This document shows, piece by piece, positions 1 to 9,962 of a stretch of DNA of 64,000 nt (position 1 is its first letter; each line of letters starts with the position of its first letter). This DNA is from Sparassis latifolia. Its lineage: Eukaryota; Basidiomycota; Agaricomycetes; Polyporales; Sparassidaceae. The DNA is taken from NCBI GenBank assembly GCA_018466975.1, contig CM031554.1, forward strand, positions 1,240,001-1,304,000, written 5' to 3'. A program made the position numbers and the translations under genes. The notes below the pieces were generated by a model. That model saw only the letters and a list, made by a program, of their open reading frames with translations. It had not been told where the DNA came from and made no database searches.

Positions 1-88
1 CTCCTGGAGACCCTTATCGTTAAGGATGACCTCGATGTAGCGCTTCTACGGGAGCCAATTGTCTTCCTTCAGGAGCGGGATCTGTGGC
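1..88 (-). pseudogene. Ty1/copia gag-like remnant
   Basis: Read on the minus strand, this edge encodes a short stretch resembling the start of copia-type Gag: a Leu-Leu-Lys-Glu-Asp-Asn-Trp motif, then Lys-Arg-Tyr-Ile-Glu and Asn-Asp-Lys-Gly-Leu. The usual second Trp of the 'NW..WK' motif is replaced by a TAG stop, so the copy is broken. It abuts the 3' LTR at 89-235 and continues off the window, so it probably belongs to an older element into which the LTR element inserted. Identification rests on one short motif. Confidence 0.35.
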
Positions 89-235
89 TGCAGTAGACTC
101 AATATATAGCCAAAGGTAGCTAAGACTGAGTGTAGGTACAGCTAGATGGTGAGTGTAGGGGATATAAAGCAACTTGCTTATGTAAGTAGTAAGCAGTCCA
201 TAATGAGTAATGGTCATCAGAACCGACCCGTTACA
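89..235 (-). repeat. 3' LTR (147 bp)
   Basis: On the minus strand it begins TGTAACGGGTCGG and ends ACTGCA. It aligns over its full length with the split copy at 2991-3044/6474-6566, with about four substitutions, so the two were probably identical at insertion and the element is fairly young. Confidence 0.65.
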
Positions 236-247
236 CCCTCCCCTACC
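236..247 (-). other. Polypurine tract
   Basis: The minus strand reads GGTAGGGGAGGG immediately before the LTR's TGTAAC. This is the position and composition of the plus-strand primer of LTR retrotransposons, and it fixes element orientation and the LTR boundary. Confidence 0.6.
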
Positions 248-914
248 AGAAACAACCCAGGGGGAAAGAACGGAAGAGAAGGGGAATAAATGGGGATATG
301 GTAAAGTAAAGTGTACCACATATGAGAGAAATAAAGAAAATGTATACCATAAAATAAATGTGCAATGCGCACACTCCCTCCCACTCCAGAAAACCCGTCG
401 GATCCACCTCAGGTTACGGTTCCATAGACAACGACCGGGGGTGTCTGAGGAGACCACACGCAGTGGTTTGGGAGGCATGGGTCCTGTGGGTGGGCCCACT
501 GCCAGCACTGGTCGATGGCGGCATGGCGGGCAGGTCACCCGCCTGCTGCACCTCGGCCGCTGTGGGCTCCATTACACAGCCATGCAGCGGTGATGTGCCT
601 GAACCCATGGGCGCCATCAGGCGGGCACGTGCCCCTGGTGCTGGTGGTGCGGTGCAGTGTGTCGGCGATACTTGGCGTGCTCGGGTGTCAGCACCTGCGT
701 GGCGTACCCTCAGTGCTGGTGATGTGTCGGTCATGACATCCGCTGGCGCCACCTGCGCTGTTGGGCGGTCGGTGGCCCGAATGGCGAGGTGCATTAGCAT
801 TAGGCTGTCGTGGGCTTGCACCCTTCGTGCTGGTGATGTGGCCGGTGTGGTGTCTGCGTCCTGCACTGTGGCCGCTGTGAGTGTGGTTGTGCAGCCGTGC
901 TGCGGCGCAGTGCT

Positions 915-1011
915 TGCTCACTTTATGCTATTGGACACGGAGGTCCCAAGAGTTTTATCTTCCCTGTTTCTCCCTGCTCACTTTATGCTATTGGACACGA
1001 AGGTCCTAAGA
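915..1011. repeat. Tandem duplication, about 60-bp period
   Basis: A segment containing TGCTCACTTTATGCTATTGG followed by an ACACG.AGGTCC motif occurs twice, starting at 915 and 975. It lies in the non-coding interior of the LTR element. A TATA-like GGTATAAAAGG lies about 110 bp further on. Confidence 0.7.
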
Positions 1012-1482
1012 CATTTTTCCTTCCTACTTTCTCTTTTGATCACGTGATGCTCTTATTTTGCTATTGGCCAATTTGCCATGTAACACTACTATGTAATGGT
1101 CATAACAGGTGACACCCAAGGGGTATAAAAGGACCCTTGAGGTGCCCCGACCCTCAGTCTTCTCTCCCCACTTGTAGCACCCTATAAGTGAAGAGTTCTC
1201 CCTTTGCTTGTAGCTTACCCTACAAAGTGATAAACTAAAAGAATAGGAGTTTGTTCCACTCCTCCCAGTAACATTATTACTCGTAATCAAAAGGATCCCG
1301 ATGAAGTCAGTTCAGCACAGGCAGTGAGTTGTTACGAACACAACTACTGCACTCTCGTATCATTTCTTTTGGGTAGTCTAGCACACGGTTGCTAAATACT
1401 CAAACCGTTCTCAGAAAGTTCTCGGACAACACGTAGGAAAGTTATCGGCCAGGCACATCGTATTAGGACACGCACACTTGGT

Positions 1483-1655
1483 AAAGCCCTGCACACGGTT
1501 GTAGGCACATGGATTAGGAAGATGACGAAGACTTGGAAAGCCCTGCACTGGTTGTAGGCCTCGTATAAGAAAACCCGTTAAGCCCTGCACTGGTTGTAGG
1601 CATCGTATAAGAAGACAGAACGCAAGCCCTTGCACACGGTTGCTAGGCATCCCCC
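1483..1655. repeat. Four-copy degenerate minisatellite
   Basis: The motif AAGCCCTGCAC.GGTTGTAGGC recurs at about 1483, 1538, 1580 and 1623 with 42-56 bp spacing; the last copy is the most degenerate. It lies inside the LTR element. No coding role is evident. Confidence 0.65.
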
Positions 1656-1883
1656 CACATTTCCCCATCTGTATTGTGCAGACTCCCCATCCTGACTTCA
1701 GACAACAAATCACACGTATAGCTCAGGCGTCCCTAACCCACTATCATAAATTTGATATCAACGAACAACTGTGATAGCCCGGCATACTTTCCCTTTTGCC
1801 ATGCCCGGTGAACCACAGCGAAGTACCACCCACTTGACCTGGAGTCTAAAGCTCCTCCAGCCAAGGCGCGTGCATACCCCAAG

Positions 1884-2917
1884 TCAACAGCGCCCCTGGT
1901 GCTGGTGATGTGGTGGCGCATCGTTCACATCCTGCATCATGGGTGCCGCGCGCATGCGTGTGCTGCGACGCTGTGGCATTGAGGCCGTCGGCATCATCGT
2001 GTGCTCGGTGAGGTGGGTGCATGGCGACAGCGCTGTGGGAGGTGACGGAGCGGGTGTACCTCGTGCATCGTTGTGCTTGCACAGCGTCCACTCCTGCTCC
2101 TGGTAGCGCTGTGGCTGTTTCCGCACCTTCTTCTCCGGCCTCCTCTCCTTTCTCCTCTCCTCGGCCTCCTTTACCCCCACACTCTCCCTCACCAGTTTTC
2201 GGGGCTGGTTTTCTTGGTCCAGACTCGGCACAATGGTCTTGAGGTGGCGCGGGAGCTCTGGCCTGACAAGGATATCGGGCGTGAGAGAGGGGGAAGTGGG
2301 GAGCACGGTAGGAGTAGGAGTGTCACGTTTGATGTGGTCACATGTCATGTGGTGACGCGTCCATGCCACGTTGAACATTGCGTGGGCGACGTTGGCTTCC
2401 CACATCAGGAAAACCCCACTTTTTCTTAAAAGGACACTTAAATAATTTAAATGGACTTATGGTCCTTATTTAAGGACATAAGGACAAAAAGGGCCTAAGG
2501 CATATTCCCTGAGTGTCTGAAATTCGACTTATTTGAACACTTATGGTCTTAAATAAGGGTTCTCAGACCCAAAAGTCTAAATAAGCCCATAAAAGAAAGT
2601 TGGGTTTTCCTGATGCAGCGTTCTGCAAGGGCATTGAGACGATGGTGAGCGCGCTTGATGGTGGTGAGGCCATCTTCACAGGCATAGTGCTCGTGAAGGG
2701 TAGCGAGGTGGAGATGTTGCTCGACCAGCCAGTCAGCGATTATGAGCCAATGAGTGAGGTTGTTCGCCTCAACCCATCCTCGCAGTGTGTTGGCAACACG
2801 GTCTATGTCACTGATGATGACTGTGACTTCAGAGGTCTTGAGAGGTGTTGCCAAGTAGATATGATGTGCAGGGCACAGTGAGTGCTCCTGCTCATCCAGC
2901 CAGTGGTATCCAGTCAT
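1884..2917 (-). pseudogene. Gag-like ORF of the LTR element, split by a MITE
   Basis: The ATG at 2915-2917 (minus) opens an ORF that runs into the MITE at 2403-2615. Without the MITE and one copy of its 2-bp CA duplication the frame continues without a stop to 1884, about 272 codons in total. The N-terminal half is helical and neutral, the middle is charged (Glu/Arg/Lys-rich) and the end is Pro/Ser/Thr/His-rich. Its position just downstream of the 5' LTR suggests a Gag-like nucleic-acid-binding protein, but I recognise no domain and see no zinc knuckle. Confidence 0.4.
2403..2615. mobile_element. MITE copy 1 (213 bp)
   Basis: The ends are inverted: CATCAGGAAAACCC at the left, and GGGTTTTCCTGATG at the right. 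It is flanked by the 2-bp repeat CA (2401-2402 and 2616-2617). A second 213-bp copy with only a few differences is at 7401-7613. The element is A/T-rich with internal foldbacks and no coding capacity. It interrupts the gag-like ORF of the LTR element. Confidence 0.85.
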
Positions 2918-3044
2918 AGCAGAACTTCAGCAGTAGTTCTGAGACTGCAAAAAAAGTGTAAGCAGCCTAGATCCTTAGGCTCACCAGGGCTGCAGTGGAC
3001 TCAATATATAGCCAAAGGTAGCTAAGACTGAGTGTAGGTACAGC

Positions 3045-6000
3045 TAGGGACCAGCATGGATCATCCGGATAGTCATCCGGATGTATATCCGTGGATGTGT
3101 TTAAACCCCGCCATCTGTGAATGGCGTCCGTACGGACGTGGATTCATCCACGGTTTTGGTATATATATTTATTTGCACCTAAAAGGACTTAAGTACACTT
3201 GTGGAACAAAACCATGCCTTAACGAGAGTATGTACTGACATTATTGTACACACGACTATAGACATTTTAACGACTAATTAGATAGTCCTGCGTCACCTCT
3301 GAGCTTCGCCCTCATCAATTGCGTGAGTTCTGGGAAGTCCGGAAGAAGGGGAGTGCCATCCCATGAACCCACCGCCATCGAGGCCTTGAAGGTTTGTGAC
3401 AATGTATTGTGCTGCATGAAGTTGACCTCACGACGACCATCGGAGAATGCTCGTTCTGCATCAGTTGATGAAGCTTGACACAACAATGTAGATTAGATAT
3501 ATGCCATTCCGAGTGCAAATGCATGAACTCACTGGGTGCTGAGCAGAAGTCGGAACCCATAGCAGCAAGATGCGGGGTGCATTGTTCTGCATTGTACCAG
3601 TACTCCATGACACCACCAATGAGTTGAATAGCAGAGGCCGACAGCACTGGATCTTCGAGGTAAGTGTAGATACTGTCAATTGGTCTGACTGGCTCAACGA
3701 CGGCTGGTGTCAGCCATTCACTACCACGCTATCAGTGGTGTCATATGGTATCAGAACTTGAATAGAGAATGCAATCGGGTGCACATACCATTGCGACCAG
3801 TGCAGGAGCAATGCTAATGGTAACTCCCAATGAGGGCTTGTAAGTCTCCTCCCAACGCTTGATTACAAGCTTCTTTGCATCTTCAACGTCTTCCGGACTC
3901 CAACCGCGCTTCATGAAATAGTCAAGTTTCTTGTCCGGGCACATTACTGAATATGTAGCATCATTAGAAGCAACAAAGCGGACATAGATTGCAAAAGAAA
4001 CAAACCTATAGAAATACGGTATGCCTCACATTCATCTGTGAGGGCATAGTACTTGTTCGACAGGAGAAGTGCGGCATGTGCTGCAACACGAACGACAGGC
4101 GGCAAGTGTACAGCATCCCGAATGCACCCAAGGGCCACCTCGAGGTCTTCTAGCATGGGGACAACGTCGGGAATGAGCGAGAGATCAGCATGAGAGAAAA
4201 CCTTGGTAGGACCATCAAAGATCTATCGTGATAGCATGTTATGTACGAGATCAGAATCAACAGCAAAGTGCGAGACGTACAGGAAGGACTGTTACGAGTC
4301 TCTCGGCAAGGGCCCACTGGTTCTCCATGAGCCGGAAGGCCTTCAAGTTGTTCACGGCTGTAGATGTCAATGCTTGCACAGCCACCTTGAAGTAGATGTG
4401 TGCTTCAAGGCAGTAGAAGTCCGAATTCCAGCGCGTAGGTACATGGTGGTTGAGGGTTGTTTTCTCACCTGTTAGCTGGTCATCAAGCTGAATGGCGATC
4501 TTGAACTTCTCGCCGAGTGTCCCTGGTGAGTCGTGGACTCGCTTGGCAAGGCCAGCTACCTGAGGTGGTGTCAGTGATGCGACACCATAAGAAATGGTCA
4601 GATTACCTTGAGAAAGATTCCAAGTGCTTCTTTCGCATCTCTGTCACTGATTACAACACCTTTGCGGGCCATCTCATTGATCGCTCGCTCACGCAATGTC
4701 TTAACAATGCGCTGATCGTGAATGGCTTGTCCATCATCTTCGAGCTGACTATCCTCCTCCTCAAGTACCTGTGCTAGTTCATCATCTTCTGGTGAAAGAA
4801 TATCATCTTCTTCTAATACTGTCCATTCATCCTGCTCTGCAACCAGCGCAGTAGCGGTGCGACCTTGGTACCGTTTGCGCTTGGTCCCTGCAGCGACTGT
4901 AACAGTTTTCTTACACTTGTATTGTTTGAAGAAAAATGATATAAAGATCTAGAAGCTTGATTCCAAGCCATCAAAATCACTTCTCAGGAATGTCTGGTAG
5001 GCAGCTTACTTTTGCGATCAAACTGCAAATATGAGGACAACATCGAGCATGAGAAAGGGCCCCACGAAAGTGAGGCAATAGTACTGCAGCTTCTGTTGCC
5101 GTCATATTACAGTTTGATGCATTGTCCATGCAGAGAGTGTGAATCTGGTGTCAATAGTCAGCTTAGTCTGTCGGAAAGATGAATGTGACATGCACAAAGT
5201 TTTCCAGGCCAAAATGGGTAACACAATCACACAGAACCTTTGCCAGGTATTTTCCTGTATGGCCCTCTGTTAATCTAGAACAGTTGAGTGTACATTCAAT
5301 TGCCACAAATGACAATATTCACCATATGAATTCCAACACTGCTCTATGGATCTTGCCCATGTCATACCAGATAACTACAATCCCAAGGTATGATGCAACT
5401 ATCGGTGCAGTCCATCCGTCAATGGCTAGGTGAATGGAGCGATTCCGCTTCTAGATGAAGGTTGTTCAGAATTATAGCAGACATACAAAAGTACAACACA
5501 CCTTGAAGTACTCGCGGACAGTCTTTGATACTTCCAAGTATAAGAATTTGATGTCAGTCGAAACCGTTGTTGGATGCGGAATTGTTGTCCCTGGCCGAAG
5601 AAGTTCGACCTCCATCTGATAGTACTTATCTGCTACCAGGTTATATGGGCAGTGGCTAGTTGCACATCGCAAGGCTATGATGGCATGGTGTGCAGGTTCG
5701 GAGTACATAGGAGAAGCCGATGCAAGACCATCTGTGGAGAGTACACCTCGATCACAGTCACATCGTTCAGCTGCAAGCTTCAAGTTAGTGGTACCACTGC
5801 TCGTCTTTCCACGTGCTCGTTCCTGGGCTTGGTGATCTTCCGGGCTATATTTACATGTAAAGATGTAGTATATGGATTTTTTGCCGTTCCGGTCAGAACG
5901 ACGGAGAGTGATGTCAAAGTGATCATAAGCACATGAAGACCACTTGGCAATGGCAGCAGCTAATCAGATTGAGACATCATAAAATGAACAGAGGGAAGTC

Positions 6001-6465
6001 TTGAAGAGATACCTATGATTGCCGCATCGGTGAGGTCCCACACAGCTGCGTCACTTTTGTCATAAATTCCCTCCCGCTTTCATCTTCGCTTGACATTGGG
6101 TGACACTAGGACTGCGGGCACTAGTACTGGCGGAGTGTTTTCGCTAGATGGGCCTACACTGGCTGCTGGTAGACTTTCCGACGGAACCAGGGAAGAGCTT
6201 CCAGAGGAGGCTATGATGGGGGTAAGGAGAGTATTATTTGCTACTAGGGGACTAAGCATTCAAGATATAAAATAGCAAGAGAAATGAACGAATGGAGAGT
6301 GGTAATGAGAGTGGCGGAGAGTAACAAGACTTAAGTGCAAAAAACCATGGATGAATCCATCTAACCGACCTATCCGTGAGAAAACATCTGCATCTGTATC
6401 CATATCCATGCCAAGCCCATCCACGGATCATTCATCCGGTTGACAGCTATCCGTGCTGGTCCCTA
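3045..6465 (-). mobile_element. hAT DNA transposon (3421 bp)
   Basis: The termini are inverted repeats: TAGGGACCAGCA at 3045 and TGCTGGTCCCTA ending at 6465, with further imperfect subterminal repeats rich in GGAT/ATCC. The flanking 8-bp repeat GGTACAGC (3037-3044 and 6466-6473) is the length diagnostic of hAT elements. The uninterrupted target is preserved in the other LTR at about 131-138. Inside is a minus-strand hAT transposase gene. Confidence 0.9.
3274..6070 (-). CDS. hAT family transposase, multi-exon, probably degraded
   Basis: Minus-strand segments carry hallmarks of fungal hAT transposases in order. Around 5470-5700 is the N-terminal region with a Cys/His pair ('RCATSHCPYNLV'). Around 5310-5460 is a catalytic-core segment with 'AIDGWTAP' and a following 'SYLG...W' (minus). 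Around 3950-4150 there is 'VHLPPVVRVAAHAALLLSNK', around 3880-3940 'KLDYFMKRGWS', and at 3290-3486 the C-terminal dimerisation region with 'SSTDAERAFSDGRREV'. The segments lie in different frames separated by plausible short introns. I did not resolve the exons or the start, and frameshifts are possible. Neighbours are the two halves of the LTR it interrupts. Confidence 0.7.
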
Positions 6466-6566
6466 GGTACAGCTAAATGGTGAGTGTAGGGGATATAAAG
6501 CAACTTGCTTATGTAAGTAGTAAGCAGTCCATAATGAGTAACGGTCATCAGAACCGACCCATTACA

Positions 6567-7400
6567 ATCCGGTAAGCATTGCTATTGCTCGTATTATTAG
6601 CACTGGTTGACATTATTTATTCTCGTACTAGTAAGGGGGTAACAATTTTTGTAGCCACAATAGGGGCTGTTGTTATCCGAGTATTTATTGGCTAGAGCCG
6701 GGGCTCATAACCTGTTAGAAATCGCACCTTAGTTCCCAAATAGGAAGGTAGTGATGGCGGGTCAAGATGCGTCGGGGCACATGATTTTGCATCCTAAAAT
6801 AGATTTCTGTATATATACAGTTCTAGATGCTTCACTTTATATAAGCAAATTTCTTTCTTTGTCTTTCTTTGTAATCATACCCTCAGCTTGTCTGCCCTTG
6901 GGCGCTCCCCAAATTCTGGAGCTCCAGAATTTTGGGTGCTACTTTCCAACAAGCCCAGTGTATGAGTTTGTCTTGAATTATTGACAAAATGGCAGTAACG
7001 CATTATGTCGCCGATCAGTCACGCCTTTTGGGATGTCGGCATGAAAAACGTGATTTTCCGCTGAAAACAGAACTCGTGGTTCGCCACCTTTCAAGTTCAG
7101 TACAAACGTGTATATAATACACAGAAGGTAATCAGAGGGACCAGAGATGGGGAGAAATGTCCAGCTGCCGACTTGTAGGGGCATGCCGATGGTGACGGGA
7201 GGGCATAGTCACAGTATCACTTATAGCGAGAACTCAAGGTTCGCGTGCCCTGGGGTAAATATATTCTGTCCTTCGATTGTCGGTCAATTGGGTGTTACGA
7301 GTCAATGGCTTGCGGGAAGCAATATGTTTTAATGGACATGTATTAGTACGCGATGGTCGAGGATCAGGACACACCGGCTTATTTTCCTCTTCATCATTTA
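6567..7400. other. Intergenic, no gene recognised
   Basis: This stretch is A/T-rich with no long ORF resembling a known family. It contains the short inverted repeat CTGGAGCTCCAG near 6916 and a TATATATA-like tract near 6810. It may be decayed repeat DNA; nothing stronger can be supported. Confidence 0.4.
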
Positions 7401-7613
7401 CATCAGGAAAACCCCACTTTTCCTTAAAAGGACACTTAAATAACTTAAATGGACTTATGGTCCTTATTTAAGGACATAAGGACAAAAAGGGCCTAAGGCA
7501 TATTCCCTGAGTGTCTGAAATTCGACTTATTTGAACACTTATGGTCTTAAATAAGGGTTCTCAGACCCAAAAGTCTAAATAAGCCCATAAGAGAAAGTTG
7601 GGTTTTCCTGATG
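7401..7613. mobile_element. MITE copy 2 (213 bp)
   Basis: Same length and ends as the copy at 2403-2615, with only a few substitutions. It is flanked by TA (7399-7400 and 7614-7615). The short terminal inverted repeats and 2-bp duplication point to a Tc1/mariner-like relative as mobiliser, although copy 1 sits at CA rather than TA. Confidence 0.85.
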
Positions 7614-8360
7614 TAGGCTTCCGAGTCCAACAACGTTAACGAGAGGAGCGACAAGCATCGTTGCCTCTTAGACGATTCTGAAGCTCGGATATGTGGGTTA
7701 TGCAGAGGGGAAGTATGCGTGCCAAGTGAGTTATTTAGAAACTGTGGTGCGAACGAGTTGGCAACTTCACACAGGAATGTCGCATTCCTTCGGGAGGCAC
7801 ACGGAGTGAAGACATATAGTCCTGGAGGAAAGACCAGCAACATCAGCTGTCGAGAGATTAGCTGGCCATGTGGTCAGAATACCTGGTTAGTTGCTATACA
7901 CCACACCATCTGATGGGAGAACTAAGGACGAAGAGCGGCTCGCCATAAGGCACGATGCCTGACTGATGCCGCAATAGAGTCTTTGATGGCACCCTCGATA
8001 CCTAGAAGTGTATCCTCGATTTCAAGATGACTAAACCAAGATCCAGGCCGCTCTTCTTCAACTCTCGCACCTGTGTCGCACAGATCTGAATAACAGATGG
8101 GAGAAAGAGGCTGGCGCGCCACTCGAAGGAGGCGAGCCGAGGACCAGCACGAGATCCGCATGCGCAACTCGTTCGGACACCGCTGTCAAACTATCTCAGC
8201 ATGCGGTAGTCTCTCGCATGCACTCTGAAGGAGCGGTGGATAGCAGGTTTGATACTGCAGGACATGCGAGAGCGTGCCGAAGCTCCAGGTACAGCCAGCG
8301 CAGCACCCTCATTGTTTCCAGTGCATGTGTCAGTCATAGGACTGAACGAGACAAGGAGAG
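7614..8360. other. Intergenic, left flank of the Ngaro element
   Basis: Only short ORFs on both strands, none recognised. A minus-strand reading at 7922-8167 is free of stops for about 80 codons but matches nothing I know. The stretch ends where the A1 repeat begins. Confidence 0.35.
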
Positions 8361-8498
8361 TGGAGTTTGGCTTAGCAGCGAGCTCGCGAGCGCTAAGTCA
8401 AACTAGTGCTTACTAAGCGAGAGGCTGAAGGCGGAGGAATAGGCGCCGTAAGCGCCAGTCTGTTCCTCCTGCATCTACAGCCTCTCACTCATTTTCAT
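8361..8498 (+). repeat. Ngaro A1 repeat
   Basis: This 138-bp sequence is repeated as A2 at 14125-14263 (139 bp). It contains the short inverted repeats GAGCTCGCGAGC and GGCGCCGTAAGCGCC and probably holds the promoter, since gag begins 42 bp further on. Confidence 0.85.
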
Positions 8499-8540
8499 TC
8501 TGGTGTTTCCACACGCACGATCTCCGCCGATCTGTAACAA

Positions 8541-9962
8541 ATGCCGTCCCAAGGACCTCCCCCGAGCGTTGGCGGTAAGGATTTGTCTTCGTTCCTTCCC
8601 GATGAGTCTGGATCAGGTGGAGGCACCACGAGCCTGCCCAACCCGGCCCAGATGGCTTTGTTTCAGGAAAACCGGGAGCGGCAGGCCCGGAACGCGGCTA
8701 GGGCAGTACGTAGACAGGGCGGAGAAGATGGCATCAGTGATGACGAGGAGCTGGGAATGTTGGATGGATCAGATGGCGCATCTCCGGGTCAGTTAGACTC
8801 CCAGGAACCGTCGGCAACGCCTGCAGGCATGCCTTCGCGACCCAGAACGCCGGAAGATGATACCGATAGCCTGCAATTGCTTCGGGACGTAATGAAGATG
8901 ACTCCAAACTCTCGGGGCATCGCCCTAAAGTTGTGGAATGCAGGTGTCGATAAGCGCAGCGGAGCTGACCCTCGGGCAGAGGCTACCGCGGGAAGTGGAA
9001 GCAAGGGTAGCGAGAACGCGCTGATAACCATAGATTCCGAGATCAAGACTGACCTCTTTGCCGGCCGAGTCGTCGAGACGCCTCAGGAACTACCCGCGCT
9101 CCTTAGGAATGGCTTCCACCTTCCGCTCTCCATGTGCACCTCTGAGGTGATGACCAAGATGCACAAGCATCCGGAACAGGTTCAATATCGTAAGATGCAT
9201 GATGGCAAGGGGATCAAGAGGGCGCTGATCGACATCGCCCAATGGCCCGACGAACAGATGTTGAAGCCGGAGGATTGGCGCGACGCTTGGCGCAACTACT
9301 TCGAGATTTTACCAGCTGTTTGCGATGATGAGATCGTCAAGCGCTTCTCGGAACATTACATGTGGCTTTCCGGACAGAGCGACTTCAATAGGATCTTCCC
9401 AGTCATCCTCGCATTCGACATCGATGTACGCCGCGGGTACTTCCTCACGAAGAAGACCTTCGTTGTTGACTCGAAGAGCTACAACGACCATTTCCTCAAA
9501 ATTCGCCTAGAGCACATCGAGAAGGGTACCCGATCCACACTTCCTATCCCCGCGGCTCCCATCGCCGGTTCGTCCCAAACCCCGTATCGCACACCGTCCC
9601 ACTCCCCCGATTCACGTCGCCCGCGCCGCGATGGCACGGCAGATTCCACTGCCAAGCCCTTTCGCGAAGGCAGAGCATCTGCGTCCACAAGCATGCTCTG
9701 CCTCATCTGCGGCGAGAGTGGACACCGGGCCAGTCAATGTGGGCGATCGACCTTGTCGAACGGTAAGCCCGCGTTCACCGTCTGGGAGAACAAAAAGCTC
9801 CTCGCCATCTCCACACGCGCGGAGATCTGCCTCACCTGGAATGTCCAACACGGTCGTATGCCCTGCCGTGGTATGTACTGTCCCGGAAACAGCGGACACA
9901 TCTGCTCCCTCTGCGGTTCCGATGGTCATGCCGCTGCGGCTAAGCGGTGCCTCGGAGCGTGA
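8541..9962 (+). CDS. Gag-like protein of the Ngaro element
   Basis: A 473-aa single ORF starting 42 bp after A1. The N-terminal third is Gly/Pro/Ser-rich and disordered. The middle (about residues 165-335) looks like a folded capsid-like region with several Trp residues. The C-terminus carries a CCHC zinc knuckle (C-x2-C-x4-H-x4-C in 'CLICGESGHRASQC', about residue 395) and a second Cys/His cluster near the end ('CSLCGSDGHAAAAKRC'), expected to bind element RNA. Its stop at 9960-9962 lies inside the start of the RT ORF (ATGs at 9922 and 9928), so the two overlap in different frames and the RT is probably made by reinitiation or frameshift. Confidence 0.8.
   Translation: MPSQGPPPSVGGKDLSSFLPDESGSGGGTTSLPNPAQMALFQENRERQARNAARAVRRQGGEDGISDDEELGMLDGSDGASPGQLDSQEPSATPAGMPSRPRTPEDDTDSLQLLRDVMKMTPNSRGIALKLWNAGVDKRSGADPRAEATAGSGSKGSENALITIDSEIKTDLFAGRVVETPQELPALLRNGFHLPLSMCTSEVMTKMHKHPEQVQYRKMHDGKGIKRALIDIAQWPDEQMLKPEDWRDAWRNYFEILPAVCDDEIVKRFSEHYMWLSGQSDFNRIFPVILAFDIDVRRGYFLTKKTFVVDSKSYNDHFLKIRLEHIEKGTRSTLPIPAAPIAGSSQTPYRTPSHSPDSRRPRRDGTADSTAKPFREGRASASTSMLCLICGESGHRASQCGRSTLSNGKPAFTVWENKKLLAISTRAEICLTWNVQHGRMPCRGMYCPGNSGHICSLCGSDGHAAAAKRCLGA

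Larger units (their letters stand above)
89..6566 (-). mobile_element. Non-autonomous LTR retrotransposon, minus strand, with two nested insertions
   Basis: Two 147-bp direct repeats (89-235; 2991-3044 plus 6474-6566) differ at about four positions and on the minus strand run TG...CA. Next to the left copy, on the internal side, is a purine tract (minus strand, 236-247), as expected for the polypurine tract priming plus-strand synthesis beside a 3' LTR. The right copy is therefore the 5' LTR, split by a hAT element at 3045-6465. The only sizeable internal ORF (minus, 2917 to 1884) starts about 73 nt after the 5' LTR and is broken by a MITE. No RT or integrase is visible, so the element would depend on helpers. 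I could not find a 5-bp target duplication. Confidence 0.65.
2991..6566 (-). repeat. 5' LTR, split by a hAT insertion
   Basis: The 147-bp LTR is in two pieces, 2991-3044 and 6474-6566, separated by the hAT element (3045-6465) and the second copy of its 8-bp duplication. Joined, it aligns base for base with 89-235. Confidence 0.7.

Noticed and set aside
414..1047. Pair of overlapping 150-230 aa ORFs rich in Ala, Pro, Thr and His
   Set aside because: They lie in a degenerate GC-rich repeat (recurring GTGCTGGTGATGTG-like units at about 634, 717, 827 and 1897) inside the LTR element; composition explains the openness.
1120..1135. TATA box GGTATAAAAGG as promoter of a plus-strand gene
   Set aside because: No plausible coding sequence follows; the surrounding sequence is the non-coding interior of the minus-strand LTR element and its minisatellites.
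1483..1655. CRISPR-like array
   Set aside because: The repeats are degenerate, spacing varies (42-56 bp), there are no cas genes and the genome is eukaryotic.
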